This document shows positions 24,900 through 37,004 of a stretch of 64,000 bases of DNA, in pieces (the stretch's first letter is position 1; each line of letters starts with the position of its first letter). Origin of the DNA: Drosophila persimilis (Eukaryota; Arthropoda; Insecta; Diptera; Drosophilidae); contig NW_020825326.1 of NCBI RefSeq assembly GCF_003286085.1, positions 868,001-932,000 of the forward strand, written 5' to 3'. The notes under the pieces were generated by a model, which had not been told where the DNA came from, made no database searches, and saw nothing but the letters and a program-made list of their open reading frames with translations. Both the position numbers and the translations under genes were made by a program.

Positions 24900-26434
24900 G
24901 TTCCGGCACTGTCATCATCTCCTATCTCCTAGGAGGTACCCCTATGCCACATTTGCAACACCAAGCATCAAGCATCAAGCATCAAGCATCAACCATCAGG
25001 CACTAGGCATCACCATCATTGTCATCGTCACCTCACCCTCAGCCTCAGCCTCTCACCATCTCTAGGCTGCGCATTACGAGTAGGGTAAAAGCACTTGGCG
25101 AATTTATGTCCCAGCTTTGTCTCTCATTTAGACGTTCACAGCTAAATCAATAGAGAGACGGACACAAAAGGACAACAGGCAACGCCATTTTGTAGTTTGC
25201 TACCGAAGAACTGAACAGTAAAAGCCAGCTGGATGGACAGTTACAATATACATGTATATTGAGTGGACATCATCTCCCTTTGTTCATTTTGAGTCAATAT
25301 GTTTTAAAAACAAAGAAACGCATTTTAAAAGCTTTCGTCGTGCACATAACAGATCGAGATCGCTTCCTAGTGATCATTTCAGTGTGGAATCACAGAAAAA
25401 GTTATCAGGCAGATTTTCGCATGAATCAATTATTGATCAAGCCAATGGATAGCGCATATCTCTCCTCTACCACCTCTCGTAGATGGACAAAACCCTTGGA
25501 CGAGTGGTCGTCTCTGCGAGCTTTCACTGTAACTATATTTATGCACATATGCACAATATACCCGTCCCGTATGTACTCGTATGTACATAGGTACATACAT
25601 ATGTTTGTCTATAATTGCATTTACTCGTAAGAATGGGTGATGGCGATGTCCCTGATGTCCCTGATGTCCCTGATGTCGCTGATGTCACTGGCTCTGGGCC
25701 TTTGATGGTGTGAGAAGCGTGTGTAGGAGGACGACGACCTTGGACTAGCTCCACTATATTGGAGTGCAGTGGAAGTGGGGTTGCGGCTGACTAATAGGGA
25801 GTACGGCAATCCATTGGCACGGCGCCAAAACTAAAGTTCACACAAAACTGACTCACCCAGGGAGCTGAAAAACAGAGGCAATTCAGCCCAAAACAAATAC
25901 AAAATGTATACAAGTATCAGTGAAAGAAGTCGCTCTTTTTCATGTCTGGCCCTAAGTAGATCAAACTTCAACTCGCACAGCCATGTGGTAACCTTCGGAG
26001 CTGTTGTATCATTTGAAAAAAATAAAACCAAGAATAAACACCAAACTCGGGCCCACGTATATCGGTTTTTTTTCAGACGCGGTATCCCAGGAGTATGAAA
26101 GGTATGTACATATGTACAAATCTACATTGTTTAATGTACATACATACATATGTACATACATAGTCCATAACTCTTGGGAAGATCAGATTAAAGAAGAAGC
26201 TCTGTAAACTTCTAAAGGCCAATGGCTTTAATTTGGATGTATTTAATTAATACCTAGAGATCATATTTAACGGCTATCTTGTAAAAGTCTCAAAGTATAT
26301 TGATTTGTGTCTTTTGTTTAACCCTAATGAAACTAGGAAACTATACAATTATGATAATCTACCTTGGTTAAAAGACATACATATGTACATATATTTTTCT
26401 ATCATTCGATTCTAAAATTTGACACGAACGGTTT

Positions 26435-26575
26435 TTCGATTCTCAGTAGAGTAGAGGGCATTTTAAAATCATTGAAAAAAGCTAAATTATACAGAATGGT
26501 CATATCTACTAGATCGCCTAATCTGGATCATGTAATGCCAGAATGAACAAATCAGTTTGCCAGTATAAATGTGGA
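26435..26575 (-). mobile_element. Fragment of the DINE-1-like element family
   Basis: The segment with AATGGTCATATCTACTAGAT, then TCTGGATCAT and GAACAAATCAGT (about 26495-26562) matches the corresponding part of the better-preserved minus-oriented copy at about 49125-49200. Only this internal piece remains; both ends are missing. Confidence 0.5.
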
Positions 26576-27251
26576 GCCGCGGCCTTTGCCGCGGCTCAGA
26601 GCGTTTTCGCTCGCTCATACATACATACATATGTACATACATAAATGTCGCAGAAACCTAATTTACCATGTATTTTGCCTTCGACTGTAACAGCAAACAG
26701 CAGCAGAAAAACAAAAAAGAATACGGACAGGGACAGAGCAACAACAGAAGCAGCAGCAGCAGCAGCGGAGACAGACAGAGAGAGGCAGTGAGATAGACAG
26801 ACGCGAACAAAGACCAAGCTGCGACAAGTTAAGAATTCGAATTCGAGCTCGAAACAAGAAACAAGAAACGCAACTTAAGTCTGCGTAGGTTTCTTAAGTA
26901 ACTTCAAATGTTTTGATTAGACTTTAAATGACAAAAACAACAAAAACAACAAAAACGGCAGCGACAACGACATCGACGGTGGCAGCGCTAAAAGCTGTAC
27001 GGATCGAAGCTCTCCATAACATACCCTCACAGACCTCATCACTGCGGGGTTTGGTTAAATTTCACTGAAATATCACATTGGTAGATCACATTGAACTTCA
27101 GTTTGTTAGATAAAATTAGCTGCATAAACAAGCAAGTTTCTATAAAGAGATTTGTGATCAGATCATATGTCGTACATACATGTATGTACGTATGTACATA
27201 TGTGTGTGTTCGTACTATGTAGATATGTATGTACATATATGTATGTGTACA

Positions 27252-27282
<31 letters not shown>

Positions 27283-27731
27283 GTATGTATATTTTTAGTC
27301 TAGCATAACGAAGAGTCTAAAGAGTTATCAAGGGTATCGCAATAGTACCTAGCTTACAGCCTGAGACTCGAACTCAAAATCATGTGCGTCGTCATCGGAA
27401 TCGCGCACTGTGGGTTGCCTCAGAGGTGAGAGCGACAGAGACATACATACATACATATGTATGTATGTATATAGAGAGAAAGGGAAGTAGGCTTGCGTTC
27501 GCCTGCAGCGGCCACTGCAAAGATAGTCGCAAAGAGAGAACGTAACTGTAGTGGAAGTCCAACACAAATCCAACGTCTTAGAAATCAGGTGCTAATCAGG
27601 TGATGTCCATTAGTCAATGGGGGAGATACATTGAGTAGCTGCCTTAAAGTTTTTTGCACTATCAAAGAATTAAATACCCACCTTAGAAACTATTCTAGTG
27701 GATGAGTCTTCATACATGCATATGTATGTAC

Positions 27732-27762
<31 letters not shown>

Positions 27763-28041
27763 TGTACATATGTATGTATGTATGTACATATGTATGTATC
27801 TGCAAACGCTCCCAGCGACGTAATACTAATAGAATTAGAACTAGAATTAGAAGGTTGGAGAAGGAAGGGCATACAAGGAGAGCGGCAGAGCGTGGTACAG
27901 CTGCAGAGTTTAGGCGTGTACACTGTAGAGCAGCAGAGAGCAGGAGGCAGAGCCGACTAGGAGAGAAGCAGTAGAAGACCGCAGCACACTGGGTAAACAG
28001 TAGCTCTAGCGGAAGAGTCAAATTTTGGAAAATAAAATACT

Positions 28042-28536
28042 TCAAGATTTTTTGCTTGGATTCGATTACCAATACAATATTTAGGCTTTCGAAAATGTTA
28101 TGAAATACATACATAGATTTCATCGTTATTCGGTCAGCTGTGAGCCCTAAAGGGTAGCGTACGAGTATGTATAATATAAACAATTGGCATCCATACATTT
28201 ACAAAAATTCGAGCTATTCCATAACAAACTAGCACGACACCGATGTACTTATTTTTTTGGCCAGCAGTGTATGTATGTATGTTTTTGTAGGCGCATCATT
28301 AAAACTTTTGCACTCTTAAGGTTTCGGCTTGCAAGTTGCCAAAAATTGATGGTTCTTTACAGCTATGTATTTTGATCTTTATTAACTTGAACGTGTGTTA
28401 ATAAAACCCAAATATAGTCGGTGGCTGGAGCGTAATTGTCGTAATGAAAAAGCGCGGCATAATATTGAAATCGGAATCAATCAACTCATGTTACACTTTC
28501 GTGGAGTGCAACTTTTGGATTCAACTATAATTTATT
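28042..28536. repeat. Interspersed repeat, copy A (partner at 36450-36768)
   Basis: Shares ordered blocks with copy B: GTGAGCCCTAAAGGGTAGC, then AAGGTTTCGGCTTGCAAGTT, then ATATAGTCGGTGGCTGGAGC, then CAACTCATGTTA and TTTCGTGGAGTG, ending AACTTTTGGATTCAA. Copy A carries over 100 extra bases between the first and second blocks. No coding frame and no terminal repeats are obvious. I do not recognise the family. Confidence 0.7.
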
Positions 28537-29184
28537 TTAATAAATTATAATAATAAATGTCTTCGCGAAATTTGTAGATTAGAGCACAACGTCCGGGAAC
28601 GTTTCACAACAGATCATTTCGAAGATATTTACATATGTATGTATGTACATATACATATGTATGTAGTTCAGACTCAGAAAAATAAGGAATAATATTTTAA
28701 ATTTTAAATATTTTGTTTTAAATTTATAAATAAAACATAAAAATCAATGACTTTTTTTACATTTTGAATAAAAAAGAAATTAATAATAATAACATCACAA
28801 TCCTCACTTTAGCTTAAGCTCATTATTATTTGAAATTAAATTATAATTTTTCGCTTTTTGAAGTAATGTAAATAACTTTTCTTCTGTTGGACTCGCTGTT
28901 TTGCGCAGTGTACGCGGCAGAGGAACAAAGCCAGCGGCTGCAAGCATTTTTCTACCTCGCCACTTCTAATGTTCGTCTCGGCCTCGCAGCCTCGCAGCCT
29001 CGTCTGACTGTGTTTATGTCTTTCTGTCGTTCAGTCTTTCAGTCTTTTTCTGACTTTCATTCACCATGGCCCCAAAGAAGCAACGTCGATGATGACGACG
29101 ACTGCGCTGCTACCGGCTTGTCTTCCAAGATGCTACGCTGCTTTTGTCTGCTTTTCTCAGTTATGTATTTCATTTATTGTCTTT

Positions 29185-29344
29185 ATACCCTTGCAGAGGG
29201 TATCATGATTCGGACTACATCTTGGAAGCGCAGATAAGTACATACATATATAACCAACGCAGAGAAAAATGCATTTTATATGACTTCAATGAAGGGACTG
29301 CAAGGGTATCAAAGCGTATCAAAGGATTCGACCTTCGAAGCTCA
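29185..29344 (+). mobile_element. Second small Helitron/DINE-like relic
   Basis: Begins ATACCCTTGCAGAGGGTAT, a palindromic start also found at 8258. It ends GCAAGGGTATCAAA, then a hairpin TTCGA-cc-TTCGAA (about 29327-29339) followed by GCTCA, a degraded CTRR-type end. It is about 160 bases, consistent with an internally deleted non-autonomous copy. Confidence 0.5.
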
Positions 29345-30578
29345 CCTTCCTTTTTTGTCGTTATGGTGACGGCGCTGCTGCTGCTGCTGCTGCTGCTGCG
29401 GCTGCTGCTGCTGACTGCGAACTTCTCTCCTCACGCATCTGCACATCTCCAGCCAGGCAGCCGCTGCCGCTTACCTGCTCTCCTGGCACCTACTCTCTCC
29501 TTCGCTTGCCATCTTCCGTTTGCCTGTGTACGCGCGCGCGCGCTTGTGTGTGTGTGTGTGTGTGTGTGTGTTAGTGCTAAGCGCAGCTTTTGCTCTGCTC
29601 TTGACCTTGAACTTGTGTCGGGTTTACTTTTGTTTTCTTTGGTCGCCTCGCCATCACTTAACGTTTTTCTCTCTCGTTATTGTTGCTGTTGCTTTCTTTC
29701 TGGACGGTCCGATCGGATCCGATCCGGTCCGGTCCGACCCTGCTTGGGCTTTGCCTTTTGCTGAAGTGCGGCCTAATCAGGCTTAATGCCGTCGCCATCT
29801 CCACAGGGTGAAGAAGGGTGGGAGGTAAGAAGGTGGAGGTGATGGCGTGAGACCTTTTCTAAGAATCCAAAATAAGGTAATTTTTCAGTTTTTATGAAGA
29901 AATCTGCTCGATCCGTTCGGTACATATGTACATACATATGTATGTACATATGTGCATATATATTATCTAACCTCCCGAAAGCGAACACATGTATAGTATA
30001 TGTACATAGTTTACATGTACATACATACATATACATACTCGTATGTGCCTTTGTAATCGTATCTTCTTTTCAGTTTAGAATCAATTTATTCTGTTCGAAA
30101 CACGTGTGTACATATGTACATATACATATGTATACACATATGTACTTGTATAATTCAAACAAAGTATATACATACATACATATAAAACAAGGACCCAAAT
30201 GCACAGCTCCCGATGACGCTAACGGGCATTTAATCAAAACTTTATTTAGGACGATGTCCCAGTAGTGCGGTTAGGGTTACAGCCAGAACTGGGCTCCCAT
30301 CTGCGGCTGAATTGGCAGCGCGTGACCATTGCCTCTGGGATGGTGGGAGCTGTCTGTTCTGAGGAGGGAGGAGACGACTATCTAATGACAATTGACATTG
30401 GCCAAGCGACCGAAGACAAGACAAGAGCATTGGTGGCCAAGAGGTGTGACACAATTGCCACATCTTCATCTCCAGTGACAATGCCAGAGAACAGAAAATA
30501 CAACAAACAGAACCCAAGAACAAAAGTCATCAAGATTGAAATGGAAACCGAGTCCAACAGCAAGAGCAAATTCCCAGA

Positions 30579-30636
30579 CTAGACCAGACCCGACCAGACC
30601 AGACCAGACCAGACCAGACCAGACCTGACCAGACCA
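30579..30636. repeat. (GACCA)n pentamer array
   Basis: About eleven GACCA units with a few substitutions (GACCC, GACCT). Confidence 0.88.
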
Positions 30637-32984
30637 AAAACACAAATGAAACTAGAACTAAACTTAGAACTAGATCAAGAACTTGAACTCGAAGGGGAAC
30701 TTGAGGTGGATCTGGACCCCTGCACATAATTGGAGAATGTCCATAAAGCCTCTGCCTCTTTCTCTTTCTCTGTCTCCACCTCCATTTCCATTCCTATGTT
30801 CGCGGCTTTGGCCAGGTGAGAGTTATGCGTTGTTGTTAATTAACCATTTACGGCCTGATTGCTGCCAGCCATCTGAGCCGATCCCATTCGACCATCCGAC
30901 CATCTGATCATATGAGCATATGAGCAACAGTGTAACGAGGTCAGTGCCAACTGGCCAAAACGCACAATGCGTCCGCGGAGGAACCGAACCAGGCCACGGT
31001 GAACAGGGTATGGACCTCAACTGGAGCATATCTTAGGGGATGAAGTTCTCTGGGAGCTACACATGTATGTAGATATGTATATACATATTTACCTATGGAA
31101 CATTACCGAGCGGATATCAAACAAGGTGAAGTTTATTGACTGGAGCTACATATCTAAGAGGTGGAATAATATAGTACTCGTAACATAGAACGGATTCTAG
31201 ATATTGACCTATTGCTCAGAAGTTGCTTAGCTGGCTCTTTCATCGTTCCAAAATGCCAAACCTACACGTCGTACAGTGGCGAGACGCACTGTAGGTAGGT
31301 TGGTCCCAGAGAACTTCTTTGGGGGGAATACACTCGAATAATTGATATGCAGCACGCACGGCAATGGATCAATCCAATTTATGCATCGAACGACCAGGAA
31401 AACAAACCAAACTTCGACATCGAGTTTGACTTGGACTTTGAATTGGACTTAGGAAGAGGCCAACAGGGGTCTGAGGGCTGTGGGCTGGGGTCTGACGGCT
31501 GACGGCTGACGGCTGAGTTCTGGGCCTGGGCGGTGGAGTTTGAGGCGTTGATGTCAACGTGCCACCTCCATAAACAACTCAATTCGATCGTGAGCCTGAC
31601 CACGTTATTCCGAATCGGTTCAACCAACTACCAACTTCATACGAGTACGAGAGTACTCCCCACTCCCCACTCCCCACTTTCGACTGTATACTCCACTCTT
31701 TAGCACAGTCCGTACAGACTTTATTCGATCTGGTTGATAGCTGGCACGTGATCTGCAGATCCAATTCGATCCGAACCGAACCGAACCGAACCGAGCGTAC
31801 CAAATCTGAATGAAGATTTTATGAATGGAGAACTCGAATCGAGTTCAGTTCTGATCACTTCACTCCCCTTTGAGTGGGGGGCGTGAGCGAGGCAGAGGAC
31901 GAGTCACTGGCAGAGGCCGATCTTACATACAGATACGTACAGATGCCTATGTATGTGTGTATGATTTATGTATGTGTATGGGAGTAGCATCTGTGAGATA
32001 GTTTCGCTTTCTAGAAATCGCACCTGAGTGCAGACGGAGTGGATGGAGAGAGGCAGAGGTATGAAGAAAAGCCTTGACTATAGGACTTCTTCTTAGGGGG
32101 CTGTAACGGTTGTTCCTCTCTTTCTCTTTCTCCTTCTCCTTCTCCTTCTCCTTCTCATTCTCTATGCATTTGTGTATCTGTGTATCTGGGCATCTGTTTT
32201 GGCACGCAAGTCGCAGCACGCGCAGCTTAGTTTTCGTTGCCGTAGTGGTTGTTGTTGTTCTTCTCGTATTCGTCTGACGCATTGTCTGTCGTCTGTGCGT
32301 GGCTTAACAACTGAAAATTGTGGCATAAACACGTCCAACAATTTCCGGCATGAGTGTTGGACGTTTTGTTGTCGACTGTTGTTGTTTATTAGTTCCATTG
32401 ATCATCATTAACCGTCGAAACACATGCATCTTCGGGCTTATATAATCGTCTATGCGGGGGTAACCCGATCCGATCCGATCACACCAAATATAAAATATAT
32501 TCTAGCGAACATCAAAGCTCAGTAAAAGCTCTTTTAAACGGACACCCACAGGTAACGGGAGATGTACATACATACATCTGGAGTCCTTTAGCTCTACTGA
32601 TTTTCTAGGACCCCAAAAGATCAACATTATTCGAAAGACCCTAAGGAACTCTCCTCTCTGCACTTGGATTTATTTATTTTTGCCATTTTACTTGGGCAGA
32701 GAGTAGAAATATTCAAATAAAAGTGGTTTCGCTTACATTTTGACATGAATATGGAAACATACATTTTTAATATTCTTATATTTCATATTTATATTAATTA
32801 TTTATCATACCTAAATTATTTTACCATAGCGGACAACATTTCACGTCCTAATGGCGGGTTTAAAGTAGTCCGAACTTCAATTGGAAACAATCGCAACCTC
32901 AGTGGATCTGCATTGTTTATGAATTGTTTATATGGCTCTGGGCAAAGATAATTTCACTAATGATACGGTACGATCTGCAGTCTA

Positions 32985-33382
32985 AAAGATATTGTCATTC
33001 TCTACGGTTCTGCGTTTTTGGTTTTCTCGTATCTCTAAAATTGTGAATGCCACGGATTTTCGTCCTTTGTGGGGGCGGGCCAAAATTTTGAAATACATTT
33101 GTAATAGTAACATAATACAGAAGTCTGGATACGAAATATCGCTGCTCTAGCTCTTATAGTCTCTGAGCACTAGTCTCATAGGGACGGACAGACGGACAGA
33201 CGGACGGACGGACGGACGGACAGACAGACAGACAGACATGGCTCAATCGACTTGGCTTTTGATGCTGATCAAGAATATATATACTTTATGGGGTCGGAAA
33301 CGCTTGCTTCTGGACGTTACACACATCCACATTCACCAAAAATCGAATATACCCCTATACTCAATTTTAGTATTGGGTATAA
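32985..33382 (+). mobile_element. DINE-1-like (Helentron) element, copy 1
   Basis: Carries the family's ordered signature: GATTTTCGTCCTTTGTGGGG, GCTCTAGCTCTTATAGTCTC, an internal GACGGACAGACA array (33181-33237), GGCTCAATCGACTTGG, GATCAAGAATATATATACTT, TATGGGGTCGGAAACG and TTCTGGACGTTACACACATC, ending near GAGTATTGGGTATA-like sequence. These blocks match what I recall of Drosophila DINE-1/INE-1. The hairpin-bearing end is missing. Confidence 0.75.
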
Positions 33383-34229
33383 AAACACGTGTTTCATTTA
33401 AATTTGGGTATGCTTCAGTGTACATTCATATATATGTATGTACATATATACTCTCGCAAGGGGTAGACCCTTACTGCAAAACAGTGCTCTCTCAGCCTCT
33501 CTCTGCCCCCAACTGTGTTGTCTAGCAGTTGTCAATGATCCGATCCACTCGCATGATCGTCACCAAGCCACGTCGCGGCTCCGCCTGTGCTATTTTGGAG
33601 TCTCATTTCCAGGGCTATTTATGGCTAACCTTGTGGCTCCAAAGCAAACCGAGACAACGCACACAAATATTATATTAGAGGTCTTTCATCTCTGACTGCA
33701 GTCTCATCCTCTGTCTCCACCTCCACCTCCATTTCTGTATCTCTGTTTCTGTCTCCCGCTCTGCCTCTGTCTCTTGCTCGGCCTCCTCTGAGGCCACTGT
33801 GATATATTTCTGTTTCAAATTTAGAACTATTAATTAGTGTTGTTTCTTTTTTTAGTCAAAGGAAGCACACAAGCACAAACACAAACAGCGATCGGCAATC
33901 GGCCATCGGCCATCGGCCATCGGCGATCTTTGGGAGTTCCAGTGAAAAACCGATTGGCCACGGTCAGAGGGAAGCCGGGCACAGCTAGCGAGATACAGAT
34001 ACAGATACAGAAACAGAAACAGAGACAAGTGATGAGCATGCGCATGTGCGCACTTCAATAGTTGTGTAAACGACGAAATTGAAAATGAATTTATATTCGA
34101 TTTTGTGCGAAACGTTATCAATTAATTTACGACTGGGCCCTCAAGGAGGAGTACTCGGCCGTTGCGTTAGGGGAGTTAGAGCAATTAAAATTGATCAGAG
34201 TGCTGGCTTTGGCTGAGACCCCAAAATCG

Positions 34230-34233
34230 ATGC

Positions 34234-34281
<48 letters not shown>
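34230..34281. repeat. (GAT)n microsatellite
   Basis: Seventeen or so GAT units, encoding poly-His on the minus strand only by chance. Confidence 0.92.
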
Positions 34282-35456
34282 CGTAATCATCATTAACCCC
34301 CAGAGCCAAGGTGATAATGATCCAGCAATCAAACAGCGAGCAACAGTGTAAATGTGAATGCCGAAGAGCTTGTCAAATGGCCCAAAACAAATGGCCTAGA
34401 CCAATGAGCGACCGAACATTGAAACAGCACAACAGATCGACAAACACCAAACACCAAACACATACAGATCTTGGGCCAGTTTCAGTTTCAGTTTCAGTTT
34501 CAGTTCGATTTCGATTTCCATTTCGAAATTTAAATTTCAAGTGGATTTGAAAAATGTAAAAAAGAGCCCTCCCCCCCTTCCGAGAAGGTGGGTAGAAGGT
34601 AGGAAAACAATCAATTAGGTTTTGATGAGGTCTTCGGCGCGGACCAAAGTCGAATCCATTGCACGATCATTATACAAGATGATCGCATTATCATCTCAAC
34701 TTTGACACACACTGCGATTACTCCGAGCGACATGAGCTTGTGGAGAGGAGAGCAATTAGTGGACATAATTAGATCACTGTTTCAGGGCTCCAATTAGAGA
34801 CACGCAATATATACACAATCACACAATATCCGTTTAAAGATCAATGACAGAAAAGTTACATCCACCAGATTGTTGAGAAAATATCGCTTAAAGATCAGTC
34901 GGATATTATAGGCGATGTGTCCAGTCTCAGCCTCCAAAGTTGGGGATGAAGACGGATCTGCCATCAGAGATCGTAGAATAAGTGGATCCATCAGATGGGA
35001 CCCTCGATCACTGATCCGAGTGGAAGAGATTGACAATCGCTGTCACTTAACGGAGCTTGATCATCAATCTCACTTGGAGATTGCAACCAAACCATTTGTA
35101 GCCATATCAATTGACATGATCACCACGCTAACCGGGCACAATTTGCACTTTAATACTGATCTCCGTTTGGGTTCACGTCCGATTTGCTAATTCTATAGAA
35201 AACTATAGCACCCTTATGCACACGGTATCTGCAAAGGAGAGCTGTTTGAGTAGCTTGCTAAGTGATCCACAATAGAGGAATAGGTCTATGGCAGATCTTC
35301 TGAATTCGGAGGTTCTTCCTGCAAACGATTTCCGCTTCTGCTCCAGATACGACTTGGCAGTTCCGCGTTGGCCATCAGGCAGCCAGGCACAAAGGAACTC
35401 GAGCATTCGATCATTTGGCATTCGTATGCGAAACGCGCATTCTCCGAGTACTAGGT

Positions 35457-35488
<32 letters not shown>

Positions 35489-36209
35489 CACCACCATATC
35501 CATATTTGCTGACCAACGCCCAGTGCATTATTACGAGTATCATGTTGTTCCGTCATATTTCACTGGCTAATTGCCGGGCGATCGTTAATGCAGTGACAGG
35601 AGAGGCGACAACAGCGTCGGCGCCACTATCCGGACGGGGCCCGGAGCGCTCTGGAGGGGAAAGTCGACTCTGAATGGAAGAAATGCGAAATGAATGTGCT
35701 GGCAGCCGGCTGGCTAATCGATTAATTGCCCGAGCCCCAGAAGCACTCGGCGACTGCCCAGATGAATATTGCTATGGATATTAAAAATACATGAATACAT
35801 GAGTATGTATGTATGTACAATGCACTTACATATGTGATTATGTCTATACTGCCTTATATATTATATAAATCCACGCGAAGGGGTAGTTAACTGGTAGAGC
35901 ATTTCTCTTCTTGTGGAGTAATCTCGTTCCCGGGAATTGGAATGGGCCAAACGAATTGCGCAGCTATAAACGTGAATAAAAGGAATTCGCAATGCAATGC
36001 CCTCGAAATGAGGCGTGACCCTTGGTGGGCTGCGGAGGGGTAGGAGTGGGGAAAAGGTACTGTTCATTTGCATAGAAGATCGAAGGGCAAGGAGGGAGAG
36101 AGAAAATGGGGATGGGTTGCGGGAAGCAAGCTGCGGATGGAACGGATATGAAATAAGCCCCATTCCGCGCTCTCGTTTTGACATTCAGTTGCAAAAAACT
36201 GCATCGAAT

Positions 36210-36344
36210 ATGGCCGTTCGGTTGTACGAAATTTGTTTAAATAGTCAACGCAATTCCAAAATTGAGGGACAAGAAATAATAAAGAAAATATTGCCCTGCC
36301 TCAAAGCCGAAGAGGTAGAAACAATCTTGCGGACTAAGTCCTAG
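36210..36344 (+). CDS. Short ORF (44 aa) of unknown nature, possibly a gene or transposon remnant
   Basis: ATG to TAG encodes MAVRLYEICLNSQR and continues to CLKAEEVETILRTKS, a compositionally normal, Lys/Glu-rich, helix-like peptide, unlike the repeat-derived frames around it. It sits just left of an interspersed repeat and a cluster of DINE-1-like elements. I do not recognise the sequence. It could be the last exon of a small gene, a piece of a transposon protein, or chance. Confidence 0.2.
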   Translation: MAVRLYEICLNSQRNSKIEGQEIIKKILPCLKAEEVETILRTKS

Positions 36345-36449
36345 CCAAAGCCAGAAGATCCATCGTTTCCATGACAGCTACATATATGAAGTAGTGATCC
36401 GATGGATAGATCTTGAAGTATAGAGTTTCTTTGAAGTATAAAAAACATT

Positions 36450-36768
36450 GGCCTTTCGTCTTGGATTGAATTAACAATACACTGCTGAGACTATCGACCC
36501 CTTTTTTCTTAATATTTCATCGTTACTCCTTAATTCCTGTGAGCCCTTAAGGGTAGCATATGAGTATGTATGTACATATGTTTTTGGTTAAGGTTTCGGC
36601 TTGCAAGTTGCCAAAAATGTATTGTTCTTTACGGTTTTCTGATTTTCATTAGCTCGAACGTGTATGTTAATAATAACCTAATATAGTCGGTGGCTGGAGC
36701 GTAATTTTTGTTGAATCAACTCATGTTAGACTTTCGTGGAGTGAAACTTTTGGATTCAAGTTTAATTA
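36450..36768. repeat. Interspersed repeat, copy B (partner at 28042-28536)
   Basis: The same ordered blocks as copy A, with a deletion of over 100 bases between the GTGAGCCC and AAGGTTTCGG blocks. Its right edge abuts the start of an inverted DINE-1-like fragment, so it may be part of a larger composite element. Confidence 0.7.
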
Positions 36769-36990
36769 TACCTGATACTCAAAATGAGTATTGGGGTATA
36801 TTAGATTTGTTGTGAAAGTGGATGTGTGTAACGTCCAGAAGGAATCGTTTCCGACCCCATAAAGTATATATATTCTTGATCAGCATCAATAGCCGAGTCG
36901 ATTGAGCCATTCTGTCCGTTCATCCGTCCCTATCAGCGCCTAGTGCTTTCTGTGCTTATGTGCTACAAATTTCGCGAAGAAAATTGACCA
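36766..36990 (-). mobile_element. DINE-1-like element fragment, copy 2 (inverted)
   Basis: Minus-oriented end of the family: TATACCTGATACTCAAAATG, GATGTGTGTAACGTCCAGAA, TTTCCGACCCCATAAAGTAT, GAGTCGATTGAGCC, then the GTCCGTCC region. It lies head-on to copy 3, giving an inverted pair. Confidence 0.7.
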
Positions 36991-37004
36991 AATCAGCAAA
37001 AACG

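Larger units (their letters stand above)
20543..26430. other. Gene-free stretch upstream of pigs exon 1, repeats only
   Basis: I see no supportable gene. Contents include the CCCATGC array, ATTCCC (about 21400-21432), GGCAGATTC (about 22099-22135), CA repeats (24335-24377), ACCATGG (about 24498-24533), a CT tract (24844-24899), AAGCATC (about 24962-24993), GATGTCCCT (25644-25689), and one isolated DRE-like TATCGATA at 24089-24096. It may be 5'-UTR intron of pigs if the distal promoter at 57 kb is real. Confidence 0.6.
26576..32980. other. Gene-free stretch, simple repeats plus relics
   Basis: No supportable gene. TATG/ACAT blocks (about 27170-27285, 27718-27797, 30000-30180) dominate. Also present: interspersed repeat copy A (28042-28536), the Helitron-like relic (29185-29344), CTG (29376-29412), TG (29546-29572), GACCA (30579-30636) and CTTCTC (about 32118-32157) repeats. 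AT-rich between 28550 and 28880. Confidence 0.6.
33386..36440. other. Gene-free stretch with microsatellites
   Basis: Holds ATCGGCC (about 33895-33925), ACAGAT/ACAGAA (about 33993-34025), an ATG/GAT array (34230-34281), TTTCAG (about 34478-34505) and GGCACA (about 35457-35487). The only frame not explained by repeats is 36210-36344, listed separately. Confidence 0.6.

Noticed and set aside
29144-29764. 206-codon plus-strand frame
   Set aside because: Built from CTG and TG repeats and low-complexity Leu/Val/Cys runs; it also crosses a Helitron-like relic.
33181-33237. GACGGACAGACA array as an independent minisatellite
   Set aside because: The same array occurs at the same place in the other DINE-1-like copies, so it is internal to the element.
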